64,000 nucleotides of DNA. Source: Macrocystis pyrifera. Its lineage: Eukaryota; Sar; Phaeophyceae; Laminariales; Laminariaceae. Positions 16,201-28,600 of the stretch are shown one piece after another; position 1 is the stretch's first letter, and each line of letters opens with the position of its first letter. Both the position numbers and the translations under genes were made by a program. The notes below the pieces were generated by a model. That model was not told where the DNA came from. It was given only the letters and a program-made list of their open reading frames with translations, and did not search any database. The DNA lies in the NCBI GenBank assembly GCA_031763025.1, contig JASSKH010000003.1, positions 13,629,992 through 13,693,991 of the forward strand, written 5' to 3'.

Positions 16201-19200
16201 TCAAACACCTGCTTCTCCTCGTCGTCGAGGTCAGCCCTCTCCCTCCTGGCGGCCGCCTCCTGCATCGCCAGCAGCCGGGGGTCGCGGTCGATCCACTGGA
16301 TATACCACCCTTTCTCCGTCTCGTCCGCCACCACCTTGCCCGTCTAGATAAATCACAGAAGAATCACAGAAATGGGCGCAGAAAGCAAGCAAGCCAGTGC
16401 GTTTATTGCTTGTTCCATGACTTTATTCGTTTGTGCATTCGTTCGTTTCATTTATATCACTCTCTACGGAAGTATAAGGACTGTATGGGTAAAATATTCG
16501 GCCGTCCCATAAATTTACGGAAACCAGAGGTGCTTTGTTCGTTACAGTGATCTCGTTCGCCGTTCGTTTTTAATTCGATAGTTCGTTTTATTCGTGAGCT
16601 TTGTTTTTTGCATGCTCTCCTTTGTTCGTGCGTTCGTGCGTTCGTTCGTGCAGTCGCTCCACGATTTCGTTCCTGCATTAGTTCCAGGATCGTTCATTCG
16701 TCCATTCGTTCGTTCGTTCGTTCGTTCGTTCTTTTTTGGGACACCACCGGCATGCGTGCACAGGGGGAAGAGCGTCGTGTCGGAGTCGGCAGGTAGAGCA
16801 GATATACCAGAGACCAGTGCCGCGGCCGTATATAAGCAGCCAGCCAACACACAAACAAATGAGAACGAAAACCGAAAAGAGGGGAGGTTTTTCGTCGTGA
16901 GTTCTTACCAGCGCGCGAGCGCTCGCGAATGCTTGTCCACCTTTCTTGCCTATTTTTCTCGGTTCCATGCGGCTGCCGCTGCCGCCGCCACCGCCGCATC
17001 CCAGCAATACTCAATATCGTGTTTTGCTTAGGGCGTCGTCCGCCATGTAGAGTAGTAGTGGAAATAGTATAATGTACATACCCATGGTACATATATCCCA
17101 GGTGGCGGTCGCTCTGCCGACGCACGCAATCAAAATGCGCAGCAAAAAAAACATGCCACCGTAGACAGGCTCAATATAGACCCTCGTGCTACGATAGGGG
17201 TACGTAGCATTTCAAGGTGAAACCATTTCTGACGGCCGGGACTCCTTTACCACCCTTTTAGGGCTGCAGTCCCGTTCTGGGGACAAACTACTTAGAATTT
17301 GAGTACTTTGTTCCCAAAACGGGACTGCAGTCCTAAAAGGGCTAACCGAGGAAGAACTCTGCCCAAAATTTCGTCGGACCACCATTACTAGTAGTGTTTT
17401 ACACGGCATATTCCTTTCCTTGTATACTTAGGCCATCCGGTTGCACTTTCTTTTTTTATCAAAGTTAGTGTTTGGGTGACTTACTGACGACTTACTAGTA
17501 GTATATAGCTCCTCAAGTGAGGAGCCTCAGGAGGCAAAAGTAGGTGCACGACAATCGCAGCATGCGTTTCTAATTCCGACTGATTTATCCCCGAAAAACA
17601 AGTGCAATTCTGACGGGGTTACAACTTATTTTTACCAAAACGCTACTACAAAAAAACGAAACACTCCTCGTATCGTACCATGTTCCAACCTATACATTTT
17701 CCCCATGCAGAACACGGCTGCTGTGTGCCCCGACACAACCATTCTTACTGCTGCTGTACAATAGCAAAAAAAAACCCAACAGAACAAAAGAGAAGGTCGT
17801 CCTCACCTTTCCCATGTAGAGCACGAAGGAAGTGAGAGTCTCCCAGTGCGTGGAGTTCATGTGCGTGTGGGTCTTGTGGGCGATGAACTCGTTGTAAACC
17901 AAGGACGCCCGCACGCGCTTGGTCCCGTGGCGCCTGCTGAGCACCTCTAGGAACTCCTTCTCGAAGTCCTCAGAGTACTGCCAAGAACAATAACAATAAC
18001 AAGAACAAGAACAAGAGTAAATGCAACGCTGCCTTTTTCCGATTGAACTTCGACCTACAGCAGTAGTCCACTTGTTGCCTCTGGTCGACTCTCTCGCCAC
18101 ACGCTCGTCTACCCTCTGATTCTCGAACCTTACCCTCCGTTGAGCCACATCCACGTTTATTTTCCGGCGATCAACTAGTGGGGGGTTGTCTCTGCAGTCA
18201 AATTATAGCACGGGGTTTCGCCACGTCCAGGTTCCCGTCACTACCTGAAGCCGCCGGGTGGGAGCCGTACAACCTGCATGAACTATTATACAGCAGTAGG
18301 ACATGTTTCTTGGGTTGGATCTGTACTACAGATATACAGATCGAGCGTTAACATTTCATAAATGGCAGGTTAGGATCTACAGTAGATTCTCTATATAGAT
18401 CGCGATCTGCTCGACGTGTGCACCTTTGGGAGGGGGACATCCGGGTGTGTGCAGTTTTTGTTGTTTTTGCGTACCCGACTTGCTCGCGGAAGTGAGCACA
18501 AACACAGCAGCACAGGCGGTACGAGGCGCGAGCAGCACTGGCGCCGCCGCTACTGCTCTCCCAACGCTATGATACAGTATGCTCAAAGGAATGGTTGGCA
18601 TTAATACCTGGAATCGGGGTAGCTACGTAGAAGACGTGCTGTAGACTCTCCACCTGGAGTTCATCTGTCACGTTTCTTCTTGCATCAAATGTCGTTACGT
18701 CCTACGTGGGCTCCGCTCCTCTCTCCCCGACAACGCCCACCGTCCCCACGGCGGTCCATTTTTTCGCGGGAGGTCGACAAGAAGGAAGGCCCAGCCTCGA
18801 AGGCTCTGCTTCAGTTTGATGCTCTGCGGTAGTCACTTTTTCACCGCGAGGCAACTACGAATATTACACGCAACACTCGCGCAAAGCCTCTGACCGAATA
18901 TTAGAACTCACAAGGGCAGTAGTTACTGCTAGTACATAGCTCTGAGACTTGCCATGTCAAGCATTGCTCTGCTGCTGTGTCATAAGAGCCTCCGGGGCTA
19001 CCTACGGACGACGAGGCGTCGAGTTGCTCGGGGAGGCACAAACACAACCCACAGACTTCCAACGGGTACTCGCACTCCTGGTGTTTTGCTGTTGTCTTAC
19101 GACGACTTCGACCAAAACAACTTGATCGAAGGCGTCCTTGCGTAACCTAACTTTATGTTGCACTTCCCCCCCATCACCCATCCACCCACCCACCCACCTA

Positions 19201-19402
19201 CCTCCTTCATGACGGCCTCGGGGTTCTCCGCGAATATTCTCATCTGTCGTAGGTGGCCCTCGCTTGTCTGGTGGCACTTGAACCCGTTCTCGTCTCGACA
19301 CTGCTTCTGGCACATCTCGCAGTACCATCGGAGCTTGGACAGGCCCTTCGCCTTGATGCGGTTCCCGATCGCCTTTGGAGTGAGGAAACCGTGCTTCGGC
19401 AT
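13012..19402 (-). CDS. KIN: KIN17-like DNA/RNA-binding zinc-finger protein
   Basis: KIN17 is a conserved nuclear protein tied to DNA damage response, replication and pre-mRNA processing. Five minus-strand exons: 19402-19202, 17977-17807, 16343-16209, 15044-14337 and 13210-13012, about 470 residues after frame correction (human about 393). Seen: MPKHGFLTPKAIGNRIK start; a CX2C...HX5H finger with C28, C31, H44 and H50, exactly the human spacing; the KIN17 winged-helix segment (FLEVLSRRHGTKRV, VYNEFIAHKTHTHMN, WETLTSF, KGWYIQWIDRD); a long Gly/Ser/Glu/Ala insert accounting for the extra length; and the C-terminal tandem SH3-like/KOW region (DYWLRPGVIVKVM, VKMLDSGDRLRVDQEDLETV, YEDICKAV). The last exon needs one G removed from a 7-G run (13155-13161) to join NGRCRG to ARATLLSLD. 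It lies head-to-head with ASL. Confidence 0.95.
14337..15044 (-). CDS. KIN: KIN17 exon 4
   Basis: 236 codons, acceptor CTTCAG, donor GTGAGA, phase 0. Starts ARAIEKQIQAAK, continues through Ser/Gly-rich and Glu/Ala-rich low complexity, then DYWLRPGVIVKVM and EDLET. The acceptor tract is built from the C-rich tail of a sense family C element. Confidence 0.93.
15053..15625 (-). repeat. Family C element, near full length, with C-rich tail
   Basis: The minus strand runs from the 5' block GTTGGCGTCGGTTGGCAACG (about 15620) through CGCTTCGCGCTTGGTGCAAG and GGCCATGCATGATATCGAG to a C-rich tail that reaches the KIN17 exon 4 acceptor at 15045. Sense relative to KIN17. Confidence 0.88.
15640..15692 (-). 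repeat. Family C 3' fragment
   Basis: Plus-strand GGGGGTGTACTCATTATCAT then GCATGGCCGTACTCGTATGA. It is the tail end of a second copy, placed just upstream of the near full-length one in the same orientation. Confidence 0.8.
16209..16343 (-). CDS. KIN: KIN17 exon 3
   Basis: 45 codons, acceptor ATCTAG, donor GTGTTT, phase 0. Encodes TGKVVADETEKGWYIQWIDRD and DLDDEEKQ, matching the GWYIQYIDRD / DLDDEEK blocks of KIN17. Confidence 0.93.
16550..16735. repeat. Degenerate (GTTC)n tract
   Basis: Imperfect GTTC tetranucleotides in KIN17 intron 2, most regular at about 16695-16733. Confidence 0.85.
17253..17341. repeat. MITE-B copy (palindromic)
   Basis: An 89-bp near-perfect inverted repeat: CCCTTTTAGGGCTGCAGTCC at the left is mirrored by GGACTGCAGTCCTAAAAGGG at the right. 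Relatives are at 32261-32466 and 36653-36741. In KIN17 intron 2. Confidence 0.88.
17807..17977 (-). CDS. KIN: KIN17 exon 2
   Basis: 57 codons, acceptor GGCAG, donor GTGAGG, phase 0. Encodes YSEDFEKEFLEVL through WETLTSFVLYMGK, the first half of the winged-helix domain. Confidence 0.95.
18250..18420 (+). repeat. Family D copy
   Basis: GCCGGGTGGGAGCCGTACAA, GGGTTGGATCTGTACTACAG and GGCAGGTTAGGATCTACAGT are diagnostic blocks. In KIN17 intron 1. Confidence 0.8.
19202..19402 (-). CDS. KIN: KIN17 exon 1
   Basis: ATG at 19400-19402, 67 codons, donor GTAGGT, phase 0. Contains the complete zinc finger (WYCEMCQKQC, GFKCH, EGH) and ends NPEAVMKE. Confidence 0.95.
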
Positions 19403-19555
19403 GGTGATACCTTGACTCTCGTAGTATCCTTACACTTCTTCCCTTTGGGACAATCTATCCTTGTTGGCGTGACAGTCTGCCGCTACGTGGGCAGTGCCAT
19501 GCGCGGTGTGCTTGGGCTCGAGCAATACAATATCCCCCTACTAAAAAAGCCTGCG
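19403..19555. promoter_or_regulatory. Putative bidirectional promoter between KIN17 and ASL
   Basis: The only sequence between the KIN17 start codon (19402) and the first plausible ASL start (19556; otherwise up to 19908). Both genes fire outward. I see no unambiguous TATA box; the call rests on geometry. Confidence 0.45.
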
Positions 19556-19690
19556 ATGACATGGAAAACCATAGCAAGGAAAACGCTACGAGAAAGCAAG
19601 CCACAGACAACGGCAACGACAGCAGCTATATCTTCTCGGAGCACCTCGACAGGACCCAACCAACCACCTTCTACCATGCCTAGTGAAACG
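19556..19690 (+). CDS. ASL: ASL candidate first exon (tentative)
   Basis: Proposed because ATG at 19556 (or 19676) opens a frame ending SETMPSET-like sequence before a GTGGGC donor at 19691, phase 0, compatible with the exon at 19909. The longer version is rich in Lys/Arg/Ser/Thr with few acids, like an organelle presequence; the shorter gives only five residues. No conservation supports it, and other starts are possible. Confidence 0.3.
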
Positions 19691-22600
19691 GTGGGCTTTG
19701 CTTAGTTTCCTGCTCCCTGGTAACGTCGCTGTGCGCAGCGAAATACGGCTCAGAACTTCCTCCCGCAGCATGCGCTTAGGACCGCACAGCTTAGACTAGC
19801 GCCCAAACCCTAAACAGCCGAAAAGCGTATCGATAGAGGCATGAGGCGAACCATGAAAACCTGTCTCCGTGTCTCTTTGGCAATTGTTCTCTCACGAAAC
19901 TACTCCAGGACACCAAGAAGAGGCTGTGGGGCGGCCGGTTCCGCACGGACACGGACCCGGTCATGGAGAAGTTCAACGACTCGTTGCGGTTCGACCGGTA
20001 GGTGGGATGTTGTCCTCCTTTTGGCGCAAAACAAACGAATCATCATATGCGCACATCCATGCGTAGATCCTGTGCTCGTCGTTCGTACCGATGTAGTCGC
20101 CAAGACGTCGCCGGGAAGAAGTCGCGGAGAAGTCACCGCGGTGAGGTCGCGAGGCGAGGGTCCCTTGTAGCCGTCGTTACGGCCGACGCAAGCAGAGCAG
20201 AATTCTTCGTTGATATTTAGCAAGGAGATGCTAGACCTACAGGTAGTCTGGCTCGGTGGGGAGGACTTGGGTTCCCTCAGAGTCTTGTGCAGCGGAATAA
20301 TCTCCCGATACGTAGCTATCTCCTGGGGAAGGATCAACACCGTCAATGACGTGAGACCGCTCGTGACCCGAGATCTGATATTGCTTGACCGGTGACGTGC
20401 CCTTCGCGCGTCCGTGTTACGAGATCTACGATAGGTATCTCCGACCCTGTCTACCACACATGTTGCCGTTTGGTCCGAGACGTCGAACCGCGTACAATGC
20501 TCCTGTTGCCCTTTGGACTTCAAGCAGTGAATACTGGATAAACGCAGCGGCGCAGCAGCACAGAATTACGGGCTCAGAGCATTACGTATCCAAAGGGCGC
20601 CGGGTATTCTTGTCCCAGGTACATGTATCGTACACATGATACCTGAACATGATGTTGATACCTTGAGGCCTACACCTCATCGGATGTGACACTCTCTTAG
20701 GTACCAGGTAGGATAGAGGCTCGTCCCACAGCTTCAAGTTTTTCGCGAGTTGAGCGTTGTGCAGACCCACACCAGGCACATGACCGAGAGGGCAGAAAGC
20801 TCCTCTTGTACCCCACGCAGGCAATACTATCAATACAAGCAGTACGTTGTCGATCTCAACGTTGGCAGCAGGAACAGCGAGCGGCCTGTAGCGACCTACT
20901 GTACATATATAAAATACGACAGGTGCGGTCTCATCAACCGACTATTTAGGGGGAGCGTGCAGTCATTAGCATTGCAAGTATTTCCAGGTGCCTGGTATCT
21001 GTTATCCCCGCGTTGCGCGGGTGTCCTGCACCTCTCCCCTCTCCCTATACGAAGTACGTATACCACTGACCCATCGTACATTGCACTTCTGACACACCTC
21101 CCACCCCGGAGGGGTATATAGCTCGGGCAGCCCCACGCCGGCCTACCTGACTACTTGCCTGGCTCATGCTACCGATGCCATACATAATCATTAGAGTAGT
21201 GAATTGGCTGGACTGCACGGGTATAATTGGTACGTACTGAAGTATCAATAGTTGGGTGGGTGGCGAAGTAAGCTAACTATTTACAAACCGCGGACAGCTA
21301 CGTAATCGATCCCCACGTCATGAGCTACTGCTGTAGATCTGTCAGGACAGATAGTTCCCTGATCTACACCAGGTATATAAATATACCTATGATGATCCTC
21401 AGCCTTATCCGATCAGTTTTTGGTCGGCGGATCTCTCCCGCCTCTGACCGTCTTTCCACGCGGTTTGTTCGCCGGGGCGTTCCCCCTCCACGCGTGGACC
21501 GCCCGGCGTCGGAGTTTCTACCGGCTCAGCGCCGTAGAGCCCACGCTAAGCCTTGGCGTTGAGATCTGCAAAGGAATCTCCGAAAATCCCTGCCCTGTCA
21601 GTGTTTTGGCCCATGGTCTCTCTACAGCGTGCATGCATTCGCGTGGTTCTTTCCGGCACGTCCCCTGCGACCTCCGACCCATGGGGAGGGTCAACTACCC
21701 GGCCGGCGTCGCCATTGTGGGGGCCTGAGCGGGTGGCTATATCTGGGACATCGATGGAACGCCCCGATAACACATGCCACTCAGGCTTAGTTGAGAACTG
21801 CCATCCACCAAACATTAAGCCGGGGATATATGAGAGAGATATCGCAAGTCACCTACGGCCAGCAGCACCTATGACGGCCAGCAGCACTTATGGTGTGTAC
21901 GCTGTCGTGCAGCGGCAGCTGCAGTGAGGCTGTACTACGTGGCTGCGGATATGTACAGCTCCAGCGGTACTGCTACAGCAGCTGCTGTGACGGCACCTTT
22001 CTACGGAGCTGCGTTGTCGGCCATCGCGTACTCCCTGAACATGCCTGAGTTAGAAGTCAGTTACACCGCCTTCTAGGTTTCCGCCGCTTTTCGGTTATTA
22101 ATCGGCAAGTAATCGTCAGCATTCTGCCTCCTTTTGATTTCTCAGTTCGCTGTTACTATGAAGACATACTTAACTTCATCTCACACCTCAGAGTGGAGTG
22201 CGGAGCGCACGCTCTCAATCTCTTGGCACCGAGTCTCAGCCTACTCCTCCTCCTACCTCTACTTTATACTCCCTTCGCGCAAGTCTGCGACCGGCGGCCG
22301 TCCAGGCCGCCGGCGCAGCCCCTTGTATGACATACCAGGTACAATACAGTAGCTAGTATTGCCGGGTGGGAGCCGTATAACCTGCATGATCTACACAGCA
22401 GCAGTAGACATGTATGGTAGCTCTGTACCATAGGCAGGTCCTGCACAACCTCTCACAACGGCAGGTGAGGAACTAGATGGCCTACTGTAGACAGATCAGA
22501 TAGATCATCATCTGTTCGAGGTGTGAACTATTAATAACCGACCTACATTAGAAGTATAGCTATCAGTGAAAAACACAGGTCGGGCCACAAACGTGTCGGT

Positions 22601-25600
22601 CAGATACATACAAAGACGTAGAACTCCGCAATATTTTCACGCAGCTAGCTGCTGCGACAAGAAGTACGTGGACAACTACGAGCAATATACAAACTGTACC
22701 ACCAAGCCACAACTAATTTGCACGCACCTCATTTCAATACCTAGCCAACTAATAACTATACCTGGTAGTCGGCAACTATTAACATTAGTCAGCCAACTCA
22801 CAGCCGTGGTGATCGTCGCTTTGGTTTTATTTGTCTGCAGTCCCGCAGGGTTACGGTAGACTATTAATAATCGTTAAATGTCATCTGGTACAGTACGTAG
22901 TGTTCACTCTATCTATAGTGCCGGTACAGTATGCGCCAGCCAACAAAACCGGCACTATAGGTAGCGGCAACCGGCACTACTCCGAAACACTACCCCCACA
23001 ATGGGGAAATCCCATCAGCTGTGCCAAGCCATCCCACAGGCACTATAGCGGGCAACCGGCACTACAAAGGGACCACTACTACTAGTATGTATGTTTGATG
23101 TATGATATCATAATCGTTGATAATTGTGTGCAGTTGCATGTGGTCTGAGGACATCGAGGGCAGCGTGGCTTACGCGAAGGCGCTCCAGAAGACCGGCATC
23201 ATCACGGAGAAGGAGACCGGGGAGATCTGCGCAGGGCTGGAAAAGGTCCGCGCCGAGTGGGCCGCCGGGGAGTTCAAGGTTGTGGTGAGTTCATGGTACT
23301 GCTGTACATACAGTATACCCTGGGCTGAAGTTCCGAGCCAAGTTTTTCCCCACAATGGGGGACACTGCACACTTCACACACAACGAAAATGGTAGCTTTG
23401 GAATGATTTTATCTTGTCGAGATTATCTTTCCATAGATGCGTCGCTCGGCGTTTTTGCACTCACCCCGATGTCGAGAAGATCAGTCTGGAAAATTGTCGG
23501 AGGGGGTGTGTTTTTCTTATCACCCGTGTGATACGTACAGTGAATATGAAGGCCAAACTGTACTTACATTTACGCCAAGGGTGGTTCACACGGAGGACAC
23601 AATTACAGAAGTACTGAAACGCCAGCTCTAGCGCCGGTGTCTAGATAGATAGCCGGGCGCCGGCTGATGATTGAGGCCGAGCTGGCCCAATCGATATCTC
23701 TCTTTTTCTCCTGTTTTCCGCGACTGAGCTTTTGTTTTTATTCGACGTAGTTGCAGCATACACACGAAGTATGAATGGTGAAACTTATATCTGTTTTTTT
23801 TATTTCCCTCTTGCCCGGGCTGTCGTTGGTCGGTCTACTACTGTACCAGTGCACTCGTCCGTCCATCGGTCGGTCTATCAATCAGCCGGGATCGACTTGG
23901 CGGGGTGCCTGCAGCGTGACGGCTGCGAGCGAAGTCTTGGGTTTTGGTTGTGGGTACAGGCGGAGGGGTGGGGGGGTGGAGGGGGGATTTGGTTTGGTTC
24001 CAGTTGGTTCGATAAATTAAGGTTTTGTTTTGTTTTGTTGGTTTGGTGTGGTATGATTTGGGTTGGTTTGGTTTGGTTTGATCTGGTTCCGATTGATTTG
24101 GTTTCGTTCTCGCTTCGTGGTGTACACACAGCAGTTTCAACGTAACATTCACAGTATGAATATTATCAAGTGTCTATTCCGATGATGAACACGCCAACAC
24201 AAAAAATGCAACACCAGCATGCAACGCCAACCGTGCCCCTTCCGCCGCTGCCCCCGTCCCCGCCCCCGCTCCGGCCCCGGCCCCACCCTCTTGTTCTACC
24301 TTCCACCTTCGCCCCCAGCCGGGAGACGAGGACATTCACACGGCGAACGAGCGACGGCTGACAGAGGTCGCGGGGGAGGCGGGAAAAAAGCTGCACACCG
24401 GCCGCAGTCGCAACGACCAGGTGCCGTGCCGTGGAATGGAGAGGAGGGGAAAGAGGGGAGGGGGGGGTGAAGTACTCAATATCATGCGTGGCCGTAGTCG
24501 TATGACTATAGACCGTCGCATTCCCACAATGCCGGGACGGAGCGCGTCGGGTTTTCACCGACCAGGCAGATATTGATTGCACCAAGCGCGTGGGGGTTGT
24601 ACTCGATATCATCCATGGCTGTGGTCGTATGACCATGGGGAGGGGGGGGGGGGGGGTGGGTTGTGGGGGGGTAGTATCTTGACTTGCCCTGCCTTGCGTT
24701 GTCTTACCTTGCCTTGCCCTGCCTTGCCTTCCCTTTCCTTCCCTTCCCTTGCCGTGAGGTGGAGTGGGGTAGAGTGGAATGTATTGAAGTGCAGTGTATA
24801 ATGTGTGTTGTGATCATGTAATGGAGCGGAGTGGAGTGTGCCTGATATTGTCCAGCGGCATATATTTCTGTCTTACCTTCGTTCCTTGTTTCTCGCTTGC
24901 CTTTTTCTCTCGTTTTTTCACTATTGGTAGACTGTCTTCGACGAGCCTCTCGCCTAAACTCCTGTATTCTGCATACTAGGGTGCATACACAATGTGGGAC
25001 CGTCATCGACAAAATGGAAGAATTGATAAGGTTCACAGAAGCCGGCGGACTGCGGAAATCATGTCCAGTGTTCAGATAACGTGGAAGTTTGCTTGACGGC
25101 TCGTCCAATGTCTTCATGTACGCCGAACACTATTACGGTCGCCGGGTGAGCCCCAACAACTAACGTGCCCCCCTCCCCCCCCCGCCCCGCCCCCTTTCCC
25201 GTCCTTTCCACCCCCTACCTCTGGCTCTCCTTCTTCCCCCCTTTCCTTGGCGACCGATAACCGTTGATGACTGATGATGACATATATAAGGTGGTGCTCG
25301 ACACAAGACTGTGGCTGCGCGCCCAGATCACCCAGGCGACGCAGGACATGTCGACCCTGATGCACGTGTGCTGCGAGGCGGCGGAGACGCATATCGACGT
25401 CCTCATGGCGGGGTGAGCTGTGCACTGGACTGCTGTTAATAGCTGTAGTAACCTGGTAATTGCCGTAGGACTGCTGTTGTACGTGCTGTTGTACTGTCAT
25501 GCACGTATACCTGGTACTGTAGAGCTGTGTGCTCTGCTATACTCTCGCGCTGCTCTGCTTGGCTTTACTCTACTCTGCTCTGCTCTGCTCTTGCGCTGCT

Positions 25601-28600
25601 GGCTTTACTCTGCTCTGCTCTGCCCTACTGTACTGTACTCTACTTTACTTTAATTTACTCTGCTCTACTCTACTTGACTCTGCTCGACTCGACTCGACTC
25701 GACTCCAGGTTGCTCTACCATAGTAGTGTCGTGCCAAGTGCCCCCCCGTTTACGGACCGGACCATATATGCATAAACAAAGGGTAATTCCTACATACCTG
25801 CACACCAAGTGCCAGAACTCAAGCTATATCAGGTACGTACTGTACCAAAGTATATCAGGTACAGGTCCCTCCTTTCTCTTCTTCCTAGCGACGTAACCTC
25901 GCGTCGATGTTCCTGCTCCCCTTTGCTGTTGACGTCGTGTTGCTGTACCAAAGTATACCAAGCACAAAGGCACACCTGGTGCCGGTATCAACCATATAAT
26001 ACCTCGTAATCTTTGCCCCCCCCCCCCCTCGAAAGGGATGCGTTGTCAATGGTCGACTGACTAAGGCGAGCAACAGATGAGTACGCCGCCCCCCCTCCTT
26101 GCCCTCCTTCTTACCGACTTGACCTCTCGTCTTTCTTCTTTTGCTTCCTCTGCTGTTGACGCCGCGGTGACTTTTTCTATCCGGTCTTGTCGTCCTGCCG
26201 CCTTGCCGCTGCCGCCCTCCCTGGCCGGACGAAACGCGGCAGGTTCACCCACCTCCAGCCGGCGCAACCCGTGAGGTTTAGCCACTGGCTCATGTCGCAC
26301 GTCGCGGCCCTGCAGCGGGACACTCAGGTCCGGTCCGTCGATATGTTGCTTTTGATTTTTTTTTTTTCCGGGGGAGTTTATATTATAGGTGTTTTGTGTT
26401 TGGTTGGTTTGTTTTAATCATTTTTTTTTTTTCCCATTAAAAGTCGAAAAATGACGCCTCAGCTGTGAGATCGATATGTGCACACCTTGGACAGATCAGA
26501 TAGATCATCTACAGATAGATCATGATCTAGATAATCTGGTTCCTCACCTGTCGTTGTGAGAGCTTGAGCAGGGTCTGCATACGAGCAGAACAGATTAAAC
26601 CCAGGGGGCATGTGCTGTAGCAGGGTCCCACCCGGCGGCATGAGCTACTGCTGTAGATCATACAAGATCGGGAATAGATCTGCCCTTCAAAGGTTAGATC
26701 ATAGGTGGGAGTCGACGATCTGAAGGAGAGTGGAATACGTGGCAGCTGCGTGTGATACTTCGATCGCACGTGCCATGTATACGGGGTGCATGACCTCGTG
26801 AAGGACATACTTGAGAGTAAATAGATGGATAGATAGGTTATTCCCTTCAGTAGGTCGTATTAATACTACCGTGGTAGTGTGTTGCAGGATTCGGCAAGAC
26901 TGTTGTCACGAAGACGCTCAGTTCCTTGTTTCTTTTTTTTTTTCGCGGATTCCTGTTTGATTTTTATCGTGCGGCTTTTTGTTTTCTGTTTGTTTTGTTT
27001 GTTTTACTTGCTTGTTTGCTTGCTTGCTTGCTTGCTTTGTTGATGTTTCGTCCTCTTCCCCCCCTTGTCCCTCTCCTCGCCCCCTCCCTGTCCTTGACGG
27101 CGGTAACCTTGACTCTCCCTCGCCACCCCCCCCTCCCTCCCTCCCTCCCTCCCTACCTCCCTCCCTCCCTCCCACCCACCCACCCTCCCCATTGTTTTCT
27201 TTTTGGAAATTTAGCGTCTGCAAGACATGGTGCCGCGAGTGAACGCGATGCCCCTTGGCTGCGGTGCCCTGGCCGGGCACGCGTTTGGCATCGACCGGGA
27301 GTTCCTTCGGCAAAAGATGGCCTTCGATGGCATCACCCTCAACAGCATGGTACGATGTTTTTTTTTCCAACGTGTTTTCGGAGTGATCTTGGAGTGTTTT
27401 TTGGGGGTGTTTCGGGATGTTTTTAATTTGGAAGTGTGGAGTATTCTGATGAGTGTTTCGAGGTTGTTTTGGAGTTTGTGTTTGGTTTCGTCTTGGTGGT
27501 ATGTTGGGGGAGATTTTGAGTCTAAGCATGAGTTCGGCACCAACTGGGATTCTGTTGAGGAAATATGGCCTTGCGGCGGCATCATCACCCTTGGCAGCAT
27601 GGTACGGTGTGATTGTGCTTTTCTGCTGCTGATGCTGCTGCTTCGGCTACTGTTGTTGCTGCTTGCCGCTTGCGCCGCCCCCCCCCTCTCGGCGGATGAA
27701 TTGGCGTGGGTTTTTCTTCCGCGCGTGAGTTGCAACGCCGTTCGCTCAGAAGAATACATCAAAGGACGCCCTAACCCTATACCCTACAGCCCGGTACCCT
27801 TGTGTGGCGTTTACGTGTGCGGTCCCATACAGTATGCGTATCGGTTGCAAGCGAGCCCCCGAAAAAAAATAGCATGGTATGCGTTGCATTGCGTTACGTT
27901 GTGTTGGGAGCCGTCCCCTCCCTCTTCCCGCCTCCCCCAAAATAGTGGGAAAATACGTAGGAGGTATACCTTGCATGTAGGTATATAGTCGTACCACACG
28001 AGAGTGAGAACGGGGATGGTGAAGTGCAAGTTTCTCTCCCCTCTACCCGCAATGCCCCCATCCTTTTAATCCCCACCATTCCCACAGAACCCCCCCGTCC
28101 ACCCCCAATGCTCCCATCCGTTTCGTCCTCATCATTCCCCCAGAACCTCCCTCCACCCTCTCGGCGTCCCATCGCCTCCCCCCCCCGCCCAACTCATTGA
28201 AGCTACATCCATGTGCAAGTCCGCCTCACAAACGGTGCTTAGTAGGATGCGGCTCACCCTTCATGCGACTCGCCGAATACCTCACGGTGCTTCGCGCTTG
28301 GTGCAAGCAACGTCTGCCTGGTCGGCGAAAAGCCGACGTCCTCCGTCCCGGCATTGTAGGGATGCGAGGGTCTATGGTCACACGACTACACCCATGCATG
28401 ATATCGAGTACACCCCTCCCCCCCCCCTGTATAAGTTGGGTTGGCGTCGGTTGGCAACGAGACTACAGTTGTAAAACGTGCCCCTCACTACGTGAGCGAC
28501 ACAATTAAGCTACCGTTTCTTTTTTTTCTTTTTTTTTTTTTTTGGCGGTCGGTCACAGCTGGCGATCGAGTTATAGATCATTTGTGCAGGGTGGAGAACC

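Larger units (their letters stand above)
19998..23133 (+). other. ASL: ASL intron (3.1 kb)
   Basis: Holds a partial family D piece (about 21305-21370), a fuller family D copy (22355-22525) and an intact family E copy (22880-23085). The stretch 21400-21930 is open in several frames on both strands but matches no family I know. Elsewhere I see nothing. Confidence 0.6.

Noticed and set aside
21420..21927. Open frames on both strands in the ASL intron
   Set aside because: No recognised domain, no splice structure, no start or stop consistent with a family; left as unexplained sequence.
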